Assembly (NCBI GenBank): GCA_947490615.1
Contig: CANLHK010000002.1
Location: forward strand, 305,101 to 369,100
Length of the DNA stretch: 64,000 nt
Source: Planctomycetaceae bacterium
Lineage (GTDB): Bacteria > Planctomycetota > Phycisphaerae > Phycisphaerales > SM1A02
Reading direction: 5' to 3'
Positions 60,205-64,000 of the stretch are shown one piece after another. Within the stretch, counting starts at the first letter, position 1; every line of letters starts with the position of its first letter. Position numbers and translations under genes: made by a program. The notes below the pieces were generated by a model. It worked only from the letters and a program-made list of their open reading frames with translations. It was not told the origin of the DNA and searched no databases.

Positions 60205-61668
60205 TCAGGCTGCGACTTCGCGCACCGTCGCGACGGCGCGGAGTTCCTGCACATGTCCGCCAGGAAGTCGAATCTGCAAGTTGCGGTTCTCATCCCAGCC
60301 AATCGTGAGCGGACCCTTCAGCGACGAACCGATGCGCGCCTCGCGATTGCCCACGAGGATGATCGTGCCCGCGTGAAGTGCTTTGGCGACCTCGAGCTTC
60401 ACGACGCGCATTTCTCCCGCGCGCACGAGGAGTTCTTGCCGCTTGTCTTCGAGCAACTTGAGGCGACGGCGGGACTCAGCGATTTCGAAGGCGAGCTCTG
60501 TAAGGCTCTCCTTCTCCGCTGCCGTCGCCTTGGTTCCTCGGCCGGTGATCTCAAACTGCCGCTCTTCCAAGGGCGCGATGCGCTTCCCGAGTTCTTTCGC
60601 GAGATCTTCGATGCGCGCTGCCTTGGCGAGCTCGATGGGCATGCCACCAATGCGAAGGACCGTCTTCGCGCCCGCCTCAGTGCCGATCGACGAGACCTTC
60701 ACAGCGCCACCGATCACTAGCGTGCCGCCAACGATCGAACCGCGCGAGACTGAGACATCGCCGCCAACGAGGAGATCGCAGCCGACAATCTCGCGATCGA
60801 TCGAAAGCGAGCCACGGATACGGCCACAGACACCGTTGAGATACGAGCTGCGCAACGAGCCGTCGACCAAGAGGTGACCACTGCCGCGCGCTGCGACACC
60901 GCGTTCGAGATCGCAGTTGCCTCCAACAACAAGATCGGCCGCTTCGATGAGTCCACCGATGGTGACATCGCCCGTGGCACGCACAGTGAAGTTGTCGCGC
61001 ACGCCGTCCTTGACCTTGATGCTGCCAACGAAGTCGATGTTGCCCGTCGTGAAGTCGACGGCGCCCTGAACCTCCATCGAATCAACGATCGCCAGCTTGA
61101 GACGCGCGAGCGAAAGCACGCCGTCTTTCAGCGCGCGGATCGAGCCGTCGGCCTCGATCTGCACGCTTCCGTCTGGTTGCAGCGCGATTTTGAGGCCGCG
61201 ATTCGCGGGGATCGAGCGACCGCAGACATCTCGGCCGTCGACACCCTCACTCGGAGGGATGAAGTGGCCGAGGATCTCGCCGCAAGCGACCTTGATGCGC
61301 TTCACGCGGTTGTAGTGATCGGTGGGCTGAACTTCACTGTCCGCCTCACCGCTGGTTGCGTCGGGGCGGAATCGCTCGACCCATTCAATGCGCGCCGAAG
61401 CTCCGTGGGTTGGTGGAACCCACTCGGCGATCGGGCCTTGAATGTCCGAAGCGTCTCCTGCCTCACGCGACTTGTGTCGAACCGCGAGTTGGCGCACTGC
61501 CTCATCGACCGCGCGATCGACGAGCACACCGCGTTCGCGGACGAGACCCATGAGCGCGTCCTCAGTTACGAGCTCAGGGGCCGAGTTAGATGGGATCTCA
61601 AGAACCGCCTTGCGACCGTTGTCGAGAAGTCGAATAAAGGGAAGGCGTTCGGTTGGGGTGTCAGACAT
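60205..61668 (-). CDS. DUF342 / FapA-type polymer-forming protein
   Basis: 487 residues. The N-terminal ~165 are a FapA N-like domain (VKRIKVACGEILGHFIPPSEGVDGRDVCG, split here for GRDVCGRSI). Residues ~175-330 form a right-handed beta-helix typical of FapA/DUF342 and bactofilin-like proteins (GAVDFTTGNIDFVGSIKVKDGV; GLIEAADLVVGGNCDLERGV; AARGSGHLLVDGSL). A coiled coil follows (EESLTELAFEIAESRRRLKLLEDKRQEL). Its neighbours are a CheY and a CheX, so it may organise a signalling patch. GGGAAG lies 7 bases before the ATG at 61668; an ATG 18 bases upstream is possible. Confidence 0.85.
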   Translation of the reverse strand: MSDTPTERLPFIRLLDNGRKAVLEIPSNSAPELVTEDALMGLVRERGVLVDRAVDEAVRQLAVRHKSREAGDASDIQGPIAEWVPPTHGASARIEWVERFRPDATSGEADSEVQPTDHYNRVKRIKVACGEILGHFIPPSEGVDGRDVCGRSIPANRGLKIALQPDGSVQIEADGSIRALKDGVLSLARLKLAIVDSMEVQGAVDFTTGNIDFVGSIKVKDGVRDNFTVRATGDVTIGGLIEAADLVVGGNCDLERGVAARGSGHLLVDGSLRSSYLNGVCGRIRGSLSIDREIVGCDLLVGGDVSVSRGSIVGGTLVIGGAVKVSSIGTEAGAKTVLRIGGMPIELAKAARIEDLAKELGKRIAPLEERQFEITGRGTKATAAEKESLTELAFEIAESRRRLKLLEDKRQELLVRAGEMRVVKLEVAKALHAGTIILVGNREARIGSSLKGPLTIGWDENRNLQIRLPGGHVQELRAVATVREVAA

Positions 61669-61714
61669 CGGCGTACTTCCCACCATGCACCCGTTGGTTC
61701 ACCAGTCGTGGACC

Positions 61715-62086
61715 TCACGCAGCTTTGGTGCGCGAAAGCGTTTCGTTGATGCGCTGCGAGAGCGAGTCGGGCGTGAACGGCTTCACGACATAGTTGTTCA
61801 CACCAGCCTTGATCGCCTCGACGACGCGCGACTTTTCCGCTTCGGTCGTCACCATCAAGATTGGGCTCTTGCCGCCCTGACCTCGATAGGTTCGGACAAA
61901 GGTGATGCCGTCCATGTTGGGCATGTTCCAATCCACGAGGAGCAGCTGCGGAGCAAAGGCGCCAACCTTGGAAAGCGCGTCCTGCCCATCGCATGCTTCC
62001 TCAATATCCTTGTAGCCAAGCTGCAGGAGGATGTTGCGCTGGATCGTGCGCATGGTCTTTGAATCGTCGACAAGCATGACTTTCAT
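61715..62086 (-). CDS. CheY-like single-domain response regulator
   Basis: 123 residues. KVMLVDDSKTMRTIQRNIL with the acidic pair, QLLLVDWNMPNMDGITF with the phospho-acceptor Asp near residue 52, MVTTEAEKSRV with the conserved Thr, and YVVKPFTPDSL with the conserved Lys. This is the classic CheY pattern, including DWNMP seen in chemotaxis CheY. A strong AAGGGGG precedes the ATG. It lies between the DUF342 and CheX-like genes on the same strand, so CheX may dephosphorylate it. Confidence 0.93.
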   Translation of the reverse strand: MKVMLVDDSKTMRTIQRNILLQLGYKDIEEACDGQDALSKVGAFAPQLLLVDWNMPNMDGITFVRTYRGQGGKSPILMVTTEAEKSRVVEAIKAGVNNYVVKPFTPDSLSQRINETLSRTKAA

Positions 62087-62103
62087 CGTTTCCCCCTTAG
62101 AGT

Positions 62104-62613
62104 TCAGGCAGCCTTGGCTGCAGATGTCTTGTTGTTTGGATGCGCTTCAGCCTGCGCGTGTTTGATGGCGATTTCCACGGAGAACTGCCCCGCGGGACAC
62201 TCAAACGGAATGGTGATGCAGAGCGCATCGCTGGGCTGCGCAACCTTGTGTCCCTTACCAAGCACGACCGACGGGCAGGAGATCGAGATGTTCTTGCCCT
62301 CGAACTTCGCCTTGGCGGAGCCAGAGATCATGTTCACCAGTTCACCGACGGCGTCGGCAAAGTCAGGCGAGTTGACATCCATGTCCATGCCCGTGAAGGC
62401 GCGAATGACATTGCGCGCCGTCGCGGTTGGAAACGAAAGCACGACCATGCCCTGCATGTCGCCCGACATGCCGATGATCCCGCTGACTTCGTTTTCAAAC
62501 CGCGACACGGCGCAGCAGGTGTACGGTTTTCCGGCAGTGACATTGAGCGACAGCATGGTCGAGAAGACCTGGTGCGTGCTCATGACAAAGGAAGTGATCT
62601 GTGATGCATCCAT
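62104..62613 (-). CDS. CheX-like CheY-P phosphatase domain protein
   Basis: 169 residues. GMVVLSFPTATARNVIRAF, then DFADAVGELVNMISGSAKAKF carries the E-x2-N catalytic pair (GELVNMISG) of CheX/CheC phosphatases, and the ending PFECPAGQFSVEIAI is family-like. It probably speeds dephosphorylation of the adjacent CheY. I took the ATG at 62613, where the family N-terminus (MDASQITSFV) begins; another ATG lies 7 codons upstream. It is first in the cheX-cheY-DUF342 cluster. Confidence 0.87.
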   Translation of the reverse strand: MDASQITSFVMSTHQVFSTMLSLNVTAGKPYTCCAVSRFENEVSGIIGMSGDMQGMVVLSFPTATARNVIRAFTGMDMDVNSPDFADAVGELVNMISGSAKAKFEGKNISISCPSVVLGKGHKVAQPSDALCITIPFECPAGQFSVEIAIKHAQAEAHPNNKTSAAKAA

Positions 62614-62803
62614 AAGAGTCCGCAGTGCCTCCATCGTGCAGCGCTGGGGTCATTCCCAGGCGGTGCGCGCGTCCGATCCAGCGGACGCGAGTTGATCGGC
62701 CGAGGCACCACGCAACTTCGCCCATGCTCACACGATGGATTCAAAGCGGGGAATGAGCCTGAGGTGCGGAGAGGGGAATGCGGACGCGCGGGCGGAAAGC
62801 GGC

Positions 62804-62824
62804 GCAGCCGTGGGTGACGGCTGC
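62804..62824 (-). terminator. hairpin after the beta-helix gene
   Basis: An 8-bp perfect stem (GCAGCCGT / ACGGCTGC) with a 5-base loop lies about 90 bases past the stop at 62911 and is followed on the minus strand by TTTCC after a few bases. A run of five T at 62882-62878 lies nearer the gene but its stem is poor. Apart from these, the 297 bases from 62614 to 62910 show nothing I can support. Confidence 0.35.
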
Positions 62825-62910
62825 ACCTGCAACGCCTGTCACGACACAGCACCCGCCAGCTCGGCGATGCCACCCTCAAAAAGCACAGCACTCTCCTGCA
62901 CGCGCTGCAC

Positions 62911-64000
62911 TCACCAGCCAGGACAACGACCCCAGCCAGAGAGCGCGTACGCAAGGTCCGCGCCATTCACGATGCCATTGCCGTTGAAGTCGGAGTAGCA
63001 CGGCGAACCAGTGCACGCTCCCCAGTCCGCGAGGATCTCAGCGATGTCCCGCGCGTCGATGAAGGTGTCACCGTTGGAGTCACCCGGACAGAACGGCGCG
63101 CATTGACCATCCAACTGATTCCCACCACCGTTCGTCCACGTCCCGTTGATGTTCACACCATTGCCGCAGAAGAGCGTGCTTCCCACCGACAGAGAGCCCG
63201 ACTGCACCCACACGCCGCCCACCGTCGTCGCACTGTTGTTGCGCACTTGACTGTTCTGCAGCGATGAGGACCCGTTCGATACGTACCACGCGCCGCCGTA
63301 GCCTCCGGCGTCGTTCAGCTCCACCGTGCATCCAATCAGCGACATCGATGCGCTTGTCCAGAGACCGCCTCCATCGCCGCCGCTTGTGTTCGACGACACC
63401 GTGCAATTCGAAAGTTGCGGTGTGTAGTTCAAGCAGTGAAGCCCACCGCCGCGACCGTTCGTGGCCGTCACGCTGTTGCTCGATATCGCCACGCCAGACG
63501 CAGAGACTTGGCCGTACGACATGACGCCACCGCCATACGTGCGACAGCTGTTACCCATCACCGCACCACCCGTCAGCACCAGCGACGCAGGCGAATTCAC
63601 GAAGATGCCGCCGCCATGCGTGTCGCCTCCGTACGTGAGCGTGTTCCCACTCACCGTGCAGCCCTCGAGCGTCGCAGAGCCATTGCTCAGATACACCCCG
63701 CCACCCGAGTAGAAGCCGTTGTTCAGCGACACCGTGCATCCAATCAGTTTCAGGCTGCCACTCTCGACATACACCCCTCCACCAAACTGCGTCGCCGTGT
63801 TCCCCGTGATCACGCAGTTCGCAAGCACGGGACTGCTTGACTCGATGTACACGCCGCCACCATGCGACGCACTCCCGCCACGCAATGTGAAGCCCTCCAG
63901 ACGTGCCGCGGCTCCCTTCTGACCAGTCGCCGTGAAGCATCGACCACTCACAGGATCCACGATCGTCGTCGCCGCGCCAGCAGTCGATCGCACCGTGATC
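62911..64000 (-). CDS. secreted right-handed beta-helix protein with EF-hand tail (5' end outside window)
   Basis: The frame is open to the end of the window, so the N-terminus is missing; 363 codons remain. From residue ~30 there are about ten repeats of 22-30 residues of the kind GGGVYIESSSPVLANCVITGN and GGGVYVESGSLKLIGCTVS, i.e. parallel beta-helix coils with a GGG turn and an N-x-C-x-V strand, as in pectate-lyase-like folds. The last ~60 residues are a dockerin-like EF-hand pair (GDSNGDTFIDARDIAEILADWG; DFNGNGIVNGADLAYALSGWG) ending RCPGW. It is extracellular, perhaps carbohydrate-binding or structural. Confidence 0.85.
   Translation of the reverse strand, partial: ITVRSTAGAATTIVDPVSGRCFTATGQKGAAARLEGFTLRGGSASHGGGVYIESSSPVLANCVITGNTATQFGGGVYVESGSLKLIGCTVSLNNGFYSGGGVYLSNGSATLEGCTVSGNTLTYGGDTHGGGIFVNSPASLVLTGGAVMGNSCRTYGGGVMSYGQVSASGVAISSNSVTATNGRGGGLHCLNYTPQLSNCTVSSNTSGGDGGGLWTSASMSLIGCTVELNDAGGYGGAWYVSNGSSSLQNSQVRNNSATTVGGVWVQSGSLSVGSTLFCGNGVNINGTWTNGGGNQLDGQCAPFCPGDSNGDTFIDARDIAEILADWGACTGSPCYSDFNGNGIVNGADLAYALSGWGRCPGW

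Noticed and set aside
1..64000. Mobile elements, integrases, toxin-antitoxin or restriction genes
   Set aside because: No transposase, recombinase, terminal repeat or such gene could be identified anywhere in the window.

Overview
This window is GC-rich and gene-dense, and it reads as chromosome from a planctomycete of the class Phycisphaerae. Three things point there: extracellular proteins ending in paired EF-hand repeats with the motif C-P-x-D-x-x-G-D-G and a closing W-G-x-C; a small basic protein of the type found across the Planctomycetes-Verrucomicrobia-Chlamydiae group (23520-23801); and a MoxR / DUF58 / von Willebrand (VWA) operon. I see no rRNA, tRNA, CRISPR array, transposase or phage gene.

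Layout. 1-5216: sulfate uptake and activation (SLC13 permease, cysQ, cysC, cysD, and a cysN fused to a degraded APS-kinase domain). 5245-18651: mostly minus-strand housekeeping genes (kdsD, stand-alone receiver, large FAD/Fe-S dehydrogenase, two lipoprotein-carrier-like/thioredoxin proteins, folK, cinA, a solute-binding protein, pyrF, DUF971), with scpA on the plus strand. 18676-25574: thioesterase, a candidate small RNA, a metallophosphoesterase, a small lipoprotein, an aminotransferase, the small basic protein, a membrane protein and a TIM-barrel protein. 25633-32865: DUF4149 and nth, then murC-murB-ddl-ftsQ-like with tight overlaps, then greA. 32875-42431: FG-GAP and TPR proteins, two secreted proteins with EF-hand tails, pyrD, a zincin, and a TPR-YggX fusion. 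42460-55275: a seven-gene minus-strand operon combining MoxR, DUF58 and two VWA membrane proteins with a solute-binding protein, an ABC permease fused to an NHL-repeat lipoprotein, and a membrane protein carrying a Gly-Gln-Gln tract. 55547-59355: BFD ferredoxin, PilZ protein, and feoA-feoB plus a small membrane protein behind a Fur-like operator. 59390-62613: ispD and a DUF342 / CheY / CheX module. 62911-64000: an incomplete beta-helix protein.

The most general signal is in the promoters. Twelve genes have a TANNNT hexamer ending exactly 6 or 8 bases before the start codon and no Shine-Dalgarno sequence, while many neighbours have a clear GGAG/AGGA and no such hexamer. This suggests that leaderless mRNAs are common here, and it also fixes several start codons (for example pyrF at 18269). 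No single unmistakably new system is present. The best candidates for new biology are the leaderless-promoter architecture, the MoxR/VWA operon with embedded transporter parts, and the in-frame permease-lipoprotein fusion inside it.
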